64,000 nt of DNA from Eremomyces bilateralis CBS 781.70 (GCF_010015585.1 NW_022985068.1:1-64000); one strand, 5' to 3'; counted from the first letter of the stretch, positions 33,931 through 46,411 are shown. A program made the numbers and translations. Notes: generated by a model from the sequence alone, not told the origin.

Positions 33931-34221
33931 GGGTGGGTGTAAGACACAAATGAAATAAATTGGAACTTGTAAATTACCGAATTAATGCAAGAAAGTAGCT
34001 TATTTCTTTCCATTATTTTCTTACCTAATCAGAAATCTCGTAGGAGCCCTTTGGCGGTTGGATTTCTCGCCCATAAACTTTTATGCCTTAGGCATTAAAA
34101 TATAATGCGCTAAACAAATTGGGTTAGCGATTTTGCGAAATTTACATTGTATTCTTTGTTTCTCACACAAATTTGGGGGTTTCTTCGCAACAAATGTTTA
34201 TTTCATAAATTTTACCCGCCC
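33931..34221. mobile_element. AT-rich MITE, Tc1/mariner-type ends
   Basis: A 291-bp AT-rich, non-coding segment is flanked by TA on both sides (33929-33930 and 34222-34223). Its inverted ends, GGGTGGGT and ACCCGCCC, continue imperfectly for about 25 bases (left ACACAAATGAAATAAAT, right complement TTTATGAAATAAACAT). The size, TA target and lack of coding fit a Stowaway-like miniature element. An alternative flank, TAGCAAG on both sides, is also present. The middle holds a small TGCCTTAGGCA palindrome. Confidence 0.55.
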
Positions 34222-37200
34222 TACTGAGTAGCAAGGGCCCCGAAGGCTTTAGGACTGTGCACAATCGGAATATCTTCGCATTTCGTGTTTTACCAGCCAT
34301 CACATTCGGGCTGTTCTTGTTCCTCCAGCTATGCCCGCCACCTGATGATACCTCACACCAAGGAATTAGACAAACGGCTGCGACTCTGCGTGCCGGCGCA
34401 AGGTGCGTAGATCACAATACGCCAGCTTGATAGCAGGCAGCGTTCTCTTTGGTTGCCTGGACGGAAGCCACGGACGGACCCGAAAGTCAATTGCTAGCGA
34501 ACTTGAGGGGCAGGATTCATCGCGGAAAAGCCAAAACACCAGGCGACACGGGGCTAATCATCTCCCTTCATGGAGGGTTCGCTAGTTCTCCTGTCCCTGT
34601 CAGTGGCAGCTGTTTCAATCATCTGCTTGCGGTTTTCACATTCACGATTCAACAATCAACACCCTGCTCGATTTCCTGTTCATTGTTCAAGTCCTGATCA
34701 ATGATCGCTCGACCAAAACGACTCGTGGATACTGGATGCATACTATGTAGGTACCATACCCCGAATCGAGTTTGCTTGATTCTTCGCTTAACAACGGATG
34801 GCTCTCTTCCTGATCCAATGCCCCAAGGATTGTCTGTCACTCACATCTGTCATTCACGGGATAAGTGGCATGTGAGGCGTGGCCCTAGACTACAAAGCAT
34901 GACGTCTACGGAAAGAAGGGTTCGTGCCGGCGCTAGACAAGAAGTGGTGCCTATCATCCTTCGTCACCTTCGAAGTTGACGTTTGATTGCACCTGGGAGG
35001 GTGCTCCGATCTCCGAGTTCTGCTCGAGCTGCACAATGACACCCAATGGATTTCACTCGACCTGCATACCTGCAGGCATGTCTTCCAAACAGGTCATGGA
35101 GACACAAAAGGTTAAGGTTGGTATGAAGGCAAGAGCATGATTCCTCGTTAGAAGAATGGTTGAACAAGTAGTAGTACCTTTACTAGGTTCCAACTGGTGT
35201 AGGAAACTCTTGATGTCGAGCATACCCACACCTCCAGTCTACAGGACTCGAAGCCGTGAGCACATCCGTCAAGACTCAAGAACCATGTGGAAACTATTGC
35301 TCGCTTCGATATCAATCCAGACCCTTTTCGAGGCCGTCTTTGCGACACCCGACCTGGATACACCAGACTCACCAGCAACGTACATTGTTTTTAATGACCA
35401 ACCACATTGTAATCTGGAAAATCGGGCCTGACCTAGCTCGAGCATGTGGGGACTCGTGTTTCCATCTCACACAACGGCTCCGTGAACGAAAGGACATGTT
35501 GGCAGCACAGAGTCGGATGACCCCTCCAACCAGTACGCATTCCCTGCTCGGGGTGCGGAAGTAGAGTGCCCAGATGTCTGGTCCCGAAGTCAAACTGGCG
35601 GACGTTAGCGTGTACGAGTAGTCGAGTACATGTTTGTACCACATGGTCGCCCGTCGAGGACCGGGGCTTGCATAAATTAATAGCGGACTGGTAGGTTGGC
35701 CGGGATGGCTGCAGGAAGGGCATGAGGGGCCGAGAATCAGGAGATATTCCACGGGCTTTTCCGCGCAGTCCGTCCGAACGTATACGGTCTATGGAGTATG
35801 GGGGAATCTGTCGATAGCGAAAGCCCAAAGTCAAAAGAGAGGTCACCGAACCGTGTAGCGAGGAACTTGTACGGAACGGATGAAATTGATTGATAGACGG
35901 GAACAGAACAATGCGGAGAAACCAGGGTGGAAGATTAGCTGTTGGCTGAGCATTGCAAGGAAATTGGAGGCTGGACACTTCCACGGAGGAGAAGAACGAG
36001 ATTCCCCCCTCGCCTTCCCCCGCCTCCGGACATTTTGGCTTCGAATCGCGGGGTCAAAGTCTTGGATGTCAAGGAACTTTGGGCAGTCAGTCTCGCGAAT
36101 TTGCAAATGAAGATTAATAAGTGAAGAGATTCGCATATTACGGGTAAGAATGTTGGTTTTCCATTGGTGTGAATGTCGATCAGGTATTGCCCTAGGCTGA
36201 GGGTCAGGAAGGGTCTCGGCCAGGAAACATTGGAACCAAGTCAACCAACGGGAGAAATAAGCAAATGACATAACAAGGTCATCCATCCAGCGATAATCTA
36301 TCTGCATGAGTCCATCACACGCACCTGGGCTGCAATGGAGCACCCGACAGCCTTCGCGTTCTGTTCTGTACTCGAATCAGCACTCGTCTCCTATCGATTG
36401 GCGCCAGTACAGCTACTCCCATGGCCCATCCCCAGCACTGTTCTTCGCATCCTGTTCAGCCCTTCTGTACACCTTAAGTCTAATTGACCTCTTCTTGTCT
36501 GCAGGTTCTTCATTCTCCCTTGTCCAGCAATGCACCTACTTACCCCGCTTTTGACCTCTCAACGTCTTCGCCTGTCTTGCGCTTGACTGATAACCCAGTG
36601 CCCATCTTTCAAGCCACCATGCCTAAGAAACGGGCCGCCAGTCCACTAACACAATGCAATTTCTTAAGGCACTCTCGTACAGTGACTTGAATCCCCTAGT
36701 CCACTACCATCCCTCTACGATGAGGACCGAGAAGTGATGATGTCTCCTCCACGATACTCCTCCCCATGTACCCCATACCCGGTCACGGCAACCAGGTCCC
36801 CCGCAGGGATTTATGCTACCATTTGGTTAACATCGAGACGCTCAAATCTACTATACTTCGGCCTTCTTCGCCTTTCCTTTTAGACTCGTGTACTTCTGTT
36901 CATTTCGACCTTCGCCCGCGACGCTACGTACGTCATGAGAACCAGTAGCATTTCTGTGCTCCCCTACCATCCTTTGTTCACCTATTGACGTCCTGTCCGC
37001 TCCCCTTAGTCCGGACACTGGGCGCTTTCTCCATCCTGGCCTGCCTTGGTTTCGCGCTGTTCTGACGTGCTCCGACTGGCTGTCCATTGTCGACGAAGGC
37101 TCCTAATATCCTTCCGGTCAACCCTTCCATGTGACGCATATATCGACGTTGCTGGAGCTTGGGTCAGTCGTGGCAGCCTTCGACAACGGCTGGACTTCAG

Positions 37201-38226
37201 CTCCATCCGAGACAAGGACTCCCGAGAATCCGATATTCTATCCCGTTCATGGTCACCGTTCGAGTCTTATTCCTCCATTCCGCCTCTCCCTAATCCCGCT
37301 CCACTGCCTCCACTCCCCACCACCCTAGTTCCGCATGAAAGGTTGACGCACATTGATGACTTGCAGTGGCTCAGCCAACTTACTGTCGATCAACAACAGG
37401 TACGAGGTGCGAAGTCAAACGACAATCTGAACGAACCAAGCTCTTCTCCACTCGGTCACTGGTCCATCCCGGATCGCCATCGAAATCCCGGGCGGGACTA
37501 ATCTTGGAGACCTGGACCTCCCTTCTCGTACCTTCGTGTCCCTCCTTGCTCATTTATTTTTCCTAGTGTCACTATATTGAGCTGCCTCTTGTATCACTCA
37601 CCTGCCATCTCATTACGCACGTCACCCCGCCTCCCACGTCCATCAGGCTCAGCTATCCCGAAAGCCCAGCCACTGGTTTGGACCCGTTATTGGAAGTGTA
37701 ATATTATCGAGCTTCGCTTGAACTATTCAACCTCAAGAAAGCGTCCCATATTGTCTCTGCTCCGTCATTATCTCGAGTGCAGATCACTGTCGGACCGGTG
37801 TTCTATTGCCAACTCTCTTGTGCCTGAGAGGATATTCGCAGCCTACATTGTGCCACACACCGCCTTCAGTTAAACTCGAAGAAGCAAGTTCACATTTCCT
37901 GCACGATCCAAGTCTTATTGCTGCAGGCCAAAAGGTCGAGCTGAAATACGGACCGAGCCGGCGGTTCACCTTTTTTGACAAGTCAGTCATCTGTTCCTCA
38001 TTAAACGAACCAATCGGGCAAATCCACCGGGCAATTCTTGACTTCATTTGCGACTCATTCGACTGTTCAACACGACTGGCTCGGCGCCACTGGAGCGGAG
38101 GACCTTCCTTTTGGTGACTTGTTGTCCCTCGACAAGAACAAAAACAGCAGGTGGTCAACTTCGGCGGTGATCCAAGTACCAGGGATCAACCTTTTATGGC
38201 GGTGTGAATGCACTTGAATAGGAACG
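34222..38226. other. Gene-poor region, right part (upstream of Myb/SANT gene)
   Basis: Four kb without a firm gene. Two things stand out. A 48-codon frame at 35285-35431 begins with a signal-peptide-like stretch (MWKLLLASISIQTLFEAVFA). Protein-like but frame-broken Ser/Pro-rich segments lie around 36619-36900 and 37100-37480. The DNA from 36300 to 38500 is rich in pyrimidines and could be leader or promoter of the downstream gene. Confidence 0.4.
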
Positions 38227-39502
38227 ATGTCGTAAGTATAGTGCGTCTCTATATGGTACCAGTTGTTTCCAGGGCAAAGGTATAATTACCTACCCTACCA
38301 TCAATCACTTGTATCAGTGTACATCATATTCATGGTTAACACATACCCCTTACTTTGATTCAATAAAGAGCCCTCATTTGATGAGTTGAAGCCGGCTCTC
38401 AAAAGCTCAGATTACAAGATCGGTGGTTCACTATCACTTTATCGTCTTCTAAACAATCATCCCCACTTTCACTGACTGATTTCCCTCTTCACCAACCTGT
38501 GATTCAACCAGTCTTTCGTCTGAGCTTGAGTTTATCCCATCTTGTACTGAATAATCAGCCAGTTTCAGTCTCAGACGACTCGCTAACCCACTCCAGAAAT
38601 ACCACTCCTCGTGCTGCCAGAGCCATCAAACCATCGCCCACCACCTCCTCAACTTCTACCCCCTTTCAACCCGTTCAGGCAACCCCTCCAGGCCAGCAAG
38701 CCCTAGCCAGCGCTGCACAACAACATCTACAGCCTCAATCCACCTCGGGAAATCCTCGCAAACGGCGCGCAAGCGGCCAACCCGGCAGCACTGCACCCAA
38801 TCCCTCCATTCCGGGCTCCAGCTCCGCTTCGGGTATAGCCGAGTCAAGTATGGCGACCTCGCACGCAGGTGATCAGGGCTCGAGTGGAACAGTCCCCGGA
38901 ACGGCAGCGGGACAGCCGCCACCAGCTAAGAAAGGGAGGACGAACACGCCTTGGACTGCGGCGGAGGAACAGAAGCTGAAGCAGATGCGGGATCAGGGAC
39001 TGAGCTGGAGTGAAATTGCCAAGGTATGTCGTGTCTGGATAGGACCGTATCGGGGTTCAAGACAGGGACTAACACTGGCCGCAGAGCTTCCCTGCACGGA
39101 CAGAAGGGAGTGTGAAGAAGCACTGGTATAAGGTACATGATTGTGACGAAGTGACATGATTGAATGGAATGCTTATGATCACCACAGGACATGCACTATG
39201 CGGAATTCGCAGAAGACGAGGTAAGCAGCGGCTCTTCACCGCCCATGATATAGGCTGGAATGCCTGCTCAGATCGAGCATTACGAAGCAAGGGCGGCTAA
39301 CTAAGTCATGAGCAGAGCGCCGCTCTCCTTGCAGCCATCAAGGAATATGAAGGAAACAAATGGAAAGTGATAGGACAGAAAGTCGGAAAGCCAGCCAAAG
39401 TACGTCGAAATGACCACATCTCCTGACTTTTGTATTCTTGGCTAACAATCTCAACAGGCTTGCGAGCAATATGCGAAAGAGCATTTCGGTGGCAAGCTTT
39501 GA
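38227..39502 (+). CDS. Myb/SANT-domain nuclear protein (6 exons, 5-nt first coding exon)
   Basis: The consistent model is 38227-38231, 38597-39023, 39085-39132, 39188-39220, 39316-39399, 39458-39502, giving 213 residues with every junction in frame. The first coding exon would be only ATG-TC, followed by GTAAGT and a 365-nt intron; no other in-frame start is visible upstream of NTTPRAARAIKPS. The middle is Ser/Thr/Pro/Gln-rich with a basic NPRKRRASG patch. Two SANT-like units follow: TPWTAAEEQKLKQMRDQGLS with WSEIAKSFPARTEGSVKKHW, and SAALLAAIKEYEGNKWKVIG with GKPAKACEQYAKEHFGG. The regular Trp spacing is that of Myb repeats. The protein ends right after the second unit. It is probably a DNA-binding regulator. 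The long gene-free DNA before it suggests complex control. Family members are uncharacterised as far as I know. Confidence 0.8.
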
Positions 39503-42500
39503 CCGGTTCCTCGCTGTGGACCCCACGAATCTCGTCAATGCCGACAGGACGAGGTTACGCGTGTTGACATATTCTTTCGCAAACGGCGCCTTTATGACGT
39601 GCGGGATTGGGTTGTATGCTCCAGCTGTTATGATACCCAGCTGTGAAGGCTCACTGGTCGGCATTAGGACCCTCTGGCGGCATAGCTCGGTCATCAAAAT
39701 TGAAATGCGCGGCTTTTTCTTTTCAACTTGTCGGCGAGAAGGGGGTAGGAGACAGCGGGCGCCCCTCTCTCCCTTTTCGAAGGGTCGTGAGCATGGCCTT
39801 TTATTTGGCGTTGCCACAGGAGCGTTTTCTTCTCGGAATTGTAACTTGTTGATTTGCATGTTCGGCTTCCCTAACTGATGTGAATGAATGAGGTGAACTC
39901 TAGGTCCCTCTGTGCGCGCTCAGCCTTACGATTTCAATTACGGACCACGGGTTATGAGTGATAGGCAACAGCTATTCCTTAGGAGCAACGGAGGATTACA
40001 ATGAATGAGTGATACCTCTTCGTGGACGAATTACTCTGCTAACAGATGAACGTGACTGAAAATACCAACGCGCTTCATCTGGAGAGTTGTATTAGCCCAC
40101 TGTTGTATACCGACGTTAGTATAGAGGCCAATGTAGGGGTTGTGACTACGATGACGACAGACATCTAATGAAGGATACGGCGAAGACTGCAATTGAACAA
40201 GGCGAGAGGAAAACATTCAGTAATAGGAAACAGTTCAGCGGACTAAGCAGTGGAAACTGATCTCAGGGCGTAGACCCGAATATGAAATGCCCTCACTTAC
40301 TAAAAAGCCAACGCTCTACACGCTAGTCCTATATGAGACGAGAAAAAAGCAAAGCCTCTCCTCGTAGAGCAGAAGGGATAGCTGAACATTTGGTCTGCTC
40401 AGGAGTAATCTCCTTACTGTTCATAGTTGATCAGTTGTGAATGAAGATACCACCCAAAAAGAGCCCGGGTGGTGCAGTCGTGATAATTATGTGCTGACCA
40501 CCACACAGGAACACAGTGTCCTGGACAGTTCGTCTTCCCAAACGGCCTCCATTTGACCCGGAAACAGGTTGAGGCGTTTCCTTAGGTGTAGGATCCCCTC
40601 TGTTGTGCTATTTTGAGGCTCCACGGACAGTCCACGAACGTTGTGTACTGTCTTCTAGGATTTTCAGCATTGTATGATCGAACCGAATCAAACTGGGCTA
40701 TTTCGAGCTCAGAAACCAGACATGGGAGACATTCGGCATTTCGAATCACGATGGTGGTCAGACTTCCTTCTTACTGGCTTTCGATGTACTGCGACGTCGA
40801 AATGACAAGTCAGGAAAACACCACTTCACCCGGGATATGCCACTATAGCCCCATAGTGACGCTGGAGGGATGCTACGGAGGCAAGAGATAGACCATCGCC
40901 TATGTTCCGGCGATAATAAACCAGGACGGATAACCTAACATCAAATATAGTGGCCATTACCTTCTCCTGCCATCTGTCTGGTCAACTTCCATTGATGGGA
41001 AGAATAGGGGCCCTTTGGATCACGTTCCTTTCGGTTCTCGGCAATTCCGCTATCACAGTGTCGAGGCAAGGGAGTGGTCGTGGAGGGTAACGGTTACACC
41101 AATTGAGCGGGCGTATCCGATGCAGTGGAACAGTGGTCGTACAGTACGCATGCAGAAGTCCATCACATTCGCAGGACCCAGTGGGTCTATAAACCATCTT
41201 TCATCCACACCGCCTTGAAATTGGAAGTTGCCCGCAGAAAAGGAATTGGCCATCTCCTTCAAAATGGAATGGATATGAGATCCGACAGACTTGCTCGATG
41301 GCTATAAAGGAGACCGAGGAACCGGTGGGTCGGATTCGATGTCGGGACAGATGGGAGCGGGCATCGACGAATGCCGTGTCCTCGTATTACCAGTGACCTC
41401 AGGTTGGGAGTCCGGCTGGGTCACACCGAGGAATGTACGTCCGGCATTCGGTGTGTCGCGATTAGGTGCGCTGGATATAATAAGACCCGATCTCCGAGGC
41501 AATGGTCTCGTTAACATCCAGTCCAATACGAAGCGAAGGGGGTAGGAAAGTCTCATGAGTCCATCATATGCAAAGATGGAAATGTATCATCAGGAGATTC
41601 TGTTTAAAGCAAGGCAATGCAAGACTCAGAAATCAGAACGGTTTGAATGCCTCGCAGTGCAGTAAGCACATGTTGTACCTCCTGAGTGTGTGACACCATG
41701 CATAAAGGAGTCGTTGCGGCGGCCATGCTCGTGCATCAATCCTCCTCTTGCATGAACAATAATATTGGAACAAATACAGCACGTCCACCATTGAGAGCCA
41801 TAATTATTAACTGATAACACAAACTGAATGAGCCAAAATGTGGACACATTATTGAAGCCACAGCGCGACCGGACAATGGGTTCGGGAGACACAAATAAAA
41901 TTTCTTTCGCTCCGTAGTAGAAGATTGATTGAACATCACGAGTTGAACCTCGGATGCTGTTCATCGAAGCAGCGGCACGGGATACACTGTTCTGCTTTAT
42001 GTATCCGTTGAGCAGTGCGGCACATCGGTTCAACGGTTAGACAAGCGCATAGATATGCGGTCGCGGATGTAAAACCGGAGATGAGGTATCAGCCCCATGA
42101 TCGGGAATTCATGCGCCTTGAAATCCGGTCGGGGCTTTCTACTGTAAGGGTCCGAATCCCGAAGCAGGCCAGTAAGCGAGATAATACCGGAAAGCTTCGT
42201 CCATGTTGTTGAACAAGTGTCTGCTTGTCATACAAGAAATTTACCACATGTGTAACTCGTTCTTGATGATTCACATGAAGCCGGAAGGAAAATACATTAT
42301 AGAAGTATAGAGGCATTTGCCGTCAACATGAGCTTAGCCGCAAACGAGACGGGACGTTTAACCACTCGGAAATGAGGCCGACCTGAGCCTCCAACGCCCG
42401 ATGCTGCAGGCGAGATGTGAGGGATCTCCAACAGATTGGTCGAGGCTCGCGTGGTCAGCGAACTGCGACGGCCTGGCCGCTTGGGTGTCAGTCTCTTGCT

Positions 42501-43481
42501 GTCAAAGGTTGCTCTCGTTTCATGACGTGGTCGAAGCGGATGATACGGAGGTACGGATCTAGAGTCGGAGCCCAACGCGTAGCCAACCCATTAGCGCCAA
42601 GGTGGAACGAGGAAAACTCGATGGGGGTTGGAGCGAATGAGATGGTTAGGAATTGGGATTCTTTTAGAAGAAGATAATACCTTAAGTGTGAATTAATTAT
42701 TGAATGGAATTGAAGACACGAGAGGGGGAGAGGTGACGGTCTAATCGATGCCGAGATCCTCCTAACGCCGTGACGCGTCGATGTTAGCGGACGCCAGACT
42801 CAGGCTCGATCGATCCACCTTACACAAAACATTATTACAAAACATCATTAGAGTCGAATAGACAAAATAGGAATCCATGGCTTACACCCACTATTACCTT
42901 TTTCACCATCTATATGACGGCGCATATCGTTCGGATGCATTTTGCGTCCGTCCAGTCATGGTCAACCTCTGGGGCCGCCTGGACCGTGTAAGGGTATGAT
43001 GAACGATTCAACGATACGAGGACCTGTTTCTCAGCCGGACCAGGTAGCTGGATGCTCTACCGTTTTAGCATAAAATGACAAGCCTTGAGGAGCAATACTA
43101 TCCACGGTAGAGGTCGCTACACAACCTGATAAGTTCATTCAGCGGCAGGGTTGTCAGCCCGGAATTGTTGACTGATACAGCGGTCCACCACCTGGTGGGC
43201 AGTGAGTGGCGCCGCAGATATATTTGATCTCCCCTGTCTATATGTCTATGTCGGACCGCTGCGCGGCTCCAAGCTCGAAACATATCGTGCAGGAAAAGGC
43301 CTCGCTGCTGCGGAATGGTGTGAGTTGCATCAATTCTCTAGCATCCAGAAAGACCACCTGCCTTTCCCACCAAGTCGTCATGTACTTCTGTACACTGAGC
43401 TGAAATCCACAGTCGGGCGCTACGATGAGCTGGCTTGACTTTCTTTTCCGCCCCATTCTGGCGCCTTTTCATTTTCAAAGT
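39503..43481. other. Gene-poor region between the two Myb/SANT genes
   Basis: About four kb in which I see no gene. Reading frames on both strands are short and lack recognisable motifs. At 43020-43080 the minus strand resembles part of a tRNA D-arm (GGTAGAGC) but does not fold into a complete tRNA. Confidence 0.5.
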
Positions 43482-44100
43482 CTATTCGTGGGCTTTCCCT
43501 TTAGATCTATCTTTTTGTTTCATGTTGGTACAGGATCTGGATCCCGGTATGCCTTTTGCGGACGGGGCTGCATCAACCGTCGCCTCTGGCCTGTCTGCTC
43601 GTGCCTTCATCTGGTTTTTGATGTCTCCCTCTGATGCTGTGTACCCCGGCCAGCAGAGGGCGCAAGGATCATCTTTGCCCAATCTTCCTTCATTCAGCTC
43701 TATTGTGTTTGTCGGGCACACTAGGGGTCCTTCGGGGTCGATCCAGTGGAACTCTACATGTTCCGGATCGCCAATCATTTCAGCCCAGGCTCTGGCGAAA
43801 CCAAGCCATCATGCCGTCTTTTCATCAAAGCAAATTGCCAATACGTCTCATTTCCTAAATCCTAAGCTCTGCAGAGATATTCTGGTTCCTGGAAGCAATG
43901 CTCCCGGATGGGTGCCCGTGTCCTTAATAATCCATGCTCGCATCACTGACTTCATTTTAGTTGGTTGATATGAGGGACGGATATGCCGAAGCAAACCCGG
44001 TCGAGGCCCATGCCAGTTTTGTAACGGTTTGAAGATCTTTCTGCACACCTTCTAGAAACTGGGGTTGCGTCGTCCGGGACCTCCTCCAATTGGCACAGGC
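43482..44100 (-). pseudogene. Possible decayed coding region, unknown family
   Basis: One minus-strand frame from about 44048 to 43482 reads protein-like through two TGA codons. Segments in order: GTRISLQSLGFRK, stop, DVLAICFDEKTA, stop, WLGFARAWAEMIGDPEHVEF, HWIDPEGPLVCPTNTIELN, DPCALCWPGY. Both TGA codons could be former TGG (Trp), a change typical of RIP or cytosine deamination. An adjoining frame (QFLEGVQKDLQTVTKLAWAS) may continue it upstream after a frame change. I do not recognise the protein. This may also be chance, so confidence is low. Confidence 0.3.
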
Positions 44101-45080
44101 AGAACTGCTCCTAGTCTGGCCATTTTTTCCTTTTTCTCCAATAGATGCATTTCTACCCTCGTCACGGAGTACCATATGTCAATATCGGTTCCAGTGCCGC
44201 TCAGTCGTCGGCTTGGTCACTGCCGTACGTTCGGCAAGCTGCTCCTTGAAGCTGACTGCAGTCTGTACCCACCACCATCTGCCTGTCATCTGGATCCAGA
44301 GATCCGAGAGATATTCTGCAAGGCTTGCTTTTACCGCCATTCCCTGTCAAATGATGGTACCTCGATCCCCGGCGTTGACACTGCATTATGTCCGCGGTAG
44401 AATCGGTCCATTCCTTGTTGCCCTATACGGCCAAGAACATGCGCTTCAGGAACACTGCCCGTCTCGTGCATCACTCCAAGCGCCGCATTGCGGTTCAGCG
44501 CCTGTGTCCGTGGGTCAATCGCACCGCACCAAGGGCCAGTAGCGCTTGATGTGGCGATCGGGCTTGTCGGCACCAGTTCATCTCATTCCCCATTCATCCG
44601 TATGCTACCTCGATCGCCAGCTTGTACGGCGACGGATGTAGCCCGTCGGTTTGGCATATTTCTCCTACCGGGACGCCTTTATAATGCACAACGCTCCCGA
44701 CAGAGAAGGTGAAGGAATTCTTGCAACTGTTATTAAGTTGCACGTTACGGCCGTCTCATCTGAACCAGGCTATATCGACGAACATTAAATCCATAACGAA
44801 ACGCAATAAGTTTCCTACGTCTCCAAGGATCCTCCCCACCGCCTTAATCAGTCTGCCGGATTCGCCAATATACCATCGTCAGCCACTCCGCGCCGTTCAG
44901 TCCTCCAAGGCCTGCCAACCCACCCCCCGACACGGGGAATCCCTCGAACCTGGGACTTTATCGATACGGCTCAACCGTCATCCGCTCCCATCCACACGCA
45001 GGTCCAAACACTTTACTAGACCTGGAAACGGCGCTGGGTCTTCTGCCTCACCTGCAGCACGGCCTGCTAGAGCAATCTAG
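44101..45080. other. Upstream region of the second Myb/SANT gene
   Basis: No separate gene supported. It should contain the promoter, leader and probably the first coding exon of the gene at 45081, which I could not locate. A TAG at 45078-45080 closes the downstream frame and can serve as a splice acceptor. Confidence 0.45.
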
Positions 45081-46411
45081 CTCTGGCAGGCTCCATGCAT
45101 ATCCGCAACGCTGGCGAGATCTTATCGAGACTACTCTCTCGACTACGGTGCGCAAAATCAGCCCATCAATGTCGACGAAGACGACCCCTCTACCGTCGAC
45201 GACGGCAGCGGAGCTGGGCATCATATGCTGCAACATTATATCCCCACGGGAAGCCATGTCGCGAACCCATTTCTCCAGACTGGTCCAGGACCGCACCATT
45301 CAACGCTGGAGCATGGGATGCCTCATGGTCTTATGGAAGTTACAAATGTCGACCGTCATCCCAGCTTGACCGCACCTCTACCCGCGCATCTATTGCATTC
45401 CCAGCAGCAACAGTCTCAGCAACACGGCATGTCGCAACCGTCCTATGGCGCAACCGCCCTCGCAGCGGCGGGCGTGTCGCCGCATCATCCGCACACGCAG
45501 CACCTCGACTATACTTCCCAGGGCCACAGTCGAAAACGCTCGCGTGCCGCACGAGGAGATCTCCACCTCGATCTGCAAACCTTATCCAGCCTGTCTGCCT
45601 CCATCTCCGACCCCACCAGCGGCGACATCGCCGTCGAGCTAACCCCTCACGGCCACCATGCTCAACCCGCGTCTCTCTACCAGCCCTCTCACCGCCCGCC
45701 ATCCACCGGGTTGCACCATTCACATCATGTCCAGCAGCCCCCCCAGCATCATCATCACCGTCTCCCAAATCAACCTCCTCCAGCGAAGACCCGTCGCCTG
45801 ACCATGTCCGGTTACTCGCCGACTTCGCCGCAAGCAGGCTCCCAGCACGGCCCGCCATCAATGGTGGGGCAGGAGGGAATGCCGGCACCGGCGCTGAGAC
45901 CTCGAGGACCGAAGTTAAAATTCACTCCAGAAGACGACGCGAAACTCGTAGAACTCAAAGAGAAGAAGAATCTCACCTGGAAACAGATCTCCGAATTTTT
46001 CCCTGGGCGGAGTTCGGGGACGCTGCAGGTGCGGTATTGCACGAAACTGAAAGCGAAGACCACGGTCTGGACGTCCGAAACCGTAAGTTGCTGACTCCAT
46101 CGGGAGGGAAAGGTGATTGCTACTGACGACGGTGGCTCCAGGTTCAAAAACTGCGACACGCGATGCAAGAATACGAGAATGATCGCTGGAGGGTGATCTC
46201 GTCCAAGCTTGGCTCGGGGTTCTCTCCGACCGCGTGCAAGGAGAAATCTGACGAGATACGGGCGATCGATGCGGGAGTGTCCACGGCCGACACGTCCGGG
46301 GAGATCGACCCCTCTGGAGATGACGGCGGGGACGACGATGAAGGAGAAGGCACCAGGGAAGGAGATGGCGACGATAGCGCGGACCTCGAGCAAGTAGAGA
46401 TGGGAACATAG
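45081..46411 (+). CDS. Myb/SANT-domain nuclear protein, 5' end unresolved
   Basis: The frame is open from 45081 to 46082; a 59-nt intron (GTAAGT donor, CAG acceptor) joins it to 46142-46411 (TAG). At least 424 residues are visible. The first ATG in frame is at 45225, but protein-like sequence precedes it (SYRDYSLDYGAQNQPINVDE), so an upstream exon is likely. The body is rich in His, Gln, Ser and Pro (HSQQQQSQQHGM, PPQHHHHRLP) and carries a basic patch (HSRKRSRAARG). Two SANT units follow: KLKFTPEDDAKLVELKEKKN with LTWKQISEFFPGRSSGTLQV, and VQKLRHAMQEYENDRWRVIS with SKLGSGFSPTACKEK. The tail is acidic (GDDGGDDDEGEG). It is a likely transcription regulator of the same broad type as the gene at 38.2 kb. 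Confidence 0.82.

Noticed and set aside
42010-42180. Words like AACGGTTAG and GGTCCGAATCCC suggesting a tRNA
   Set aside because: The spacing is far too long and the stems do not pair; chance matches.
43015-43085. tRNA-like stretch on the minus strand (GGTAGAGC beside GCT)
   Set aside because: A D-arm-like part is visible, but no 7-base anticodon loop, T-arm or acceptor stem can be formed.
44930-44975. Complement of a tRNA 3' half near GGGGAATCCCTCGAACC
   Set aside because: No matching 5' half and no full cloverleaf; it lies in the leader of the Myb/SANT gene.
45340-45888. Minus-strand frame opposite the second Myb/SANT gene
   Set aside because: Antisense shadow; the plus strand carries the SANT repeats.
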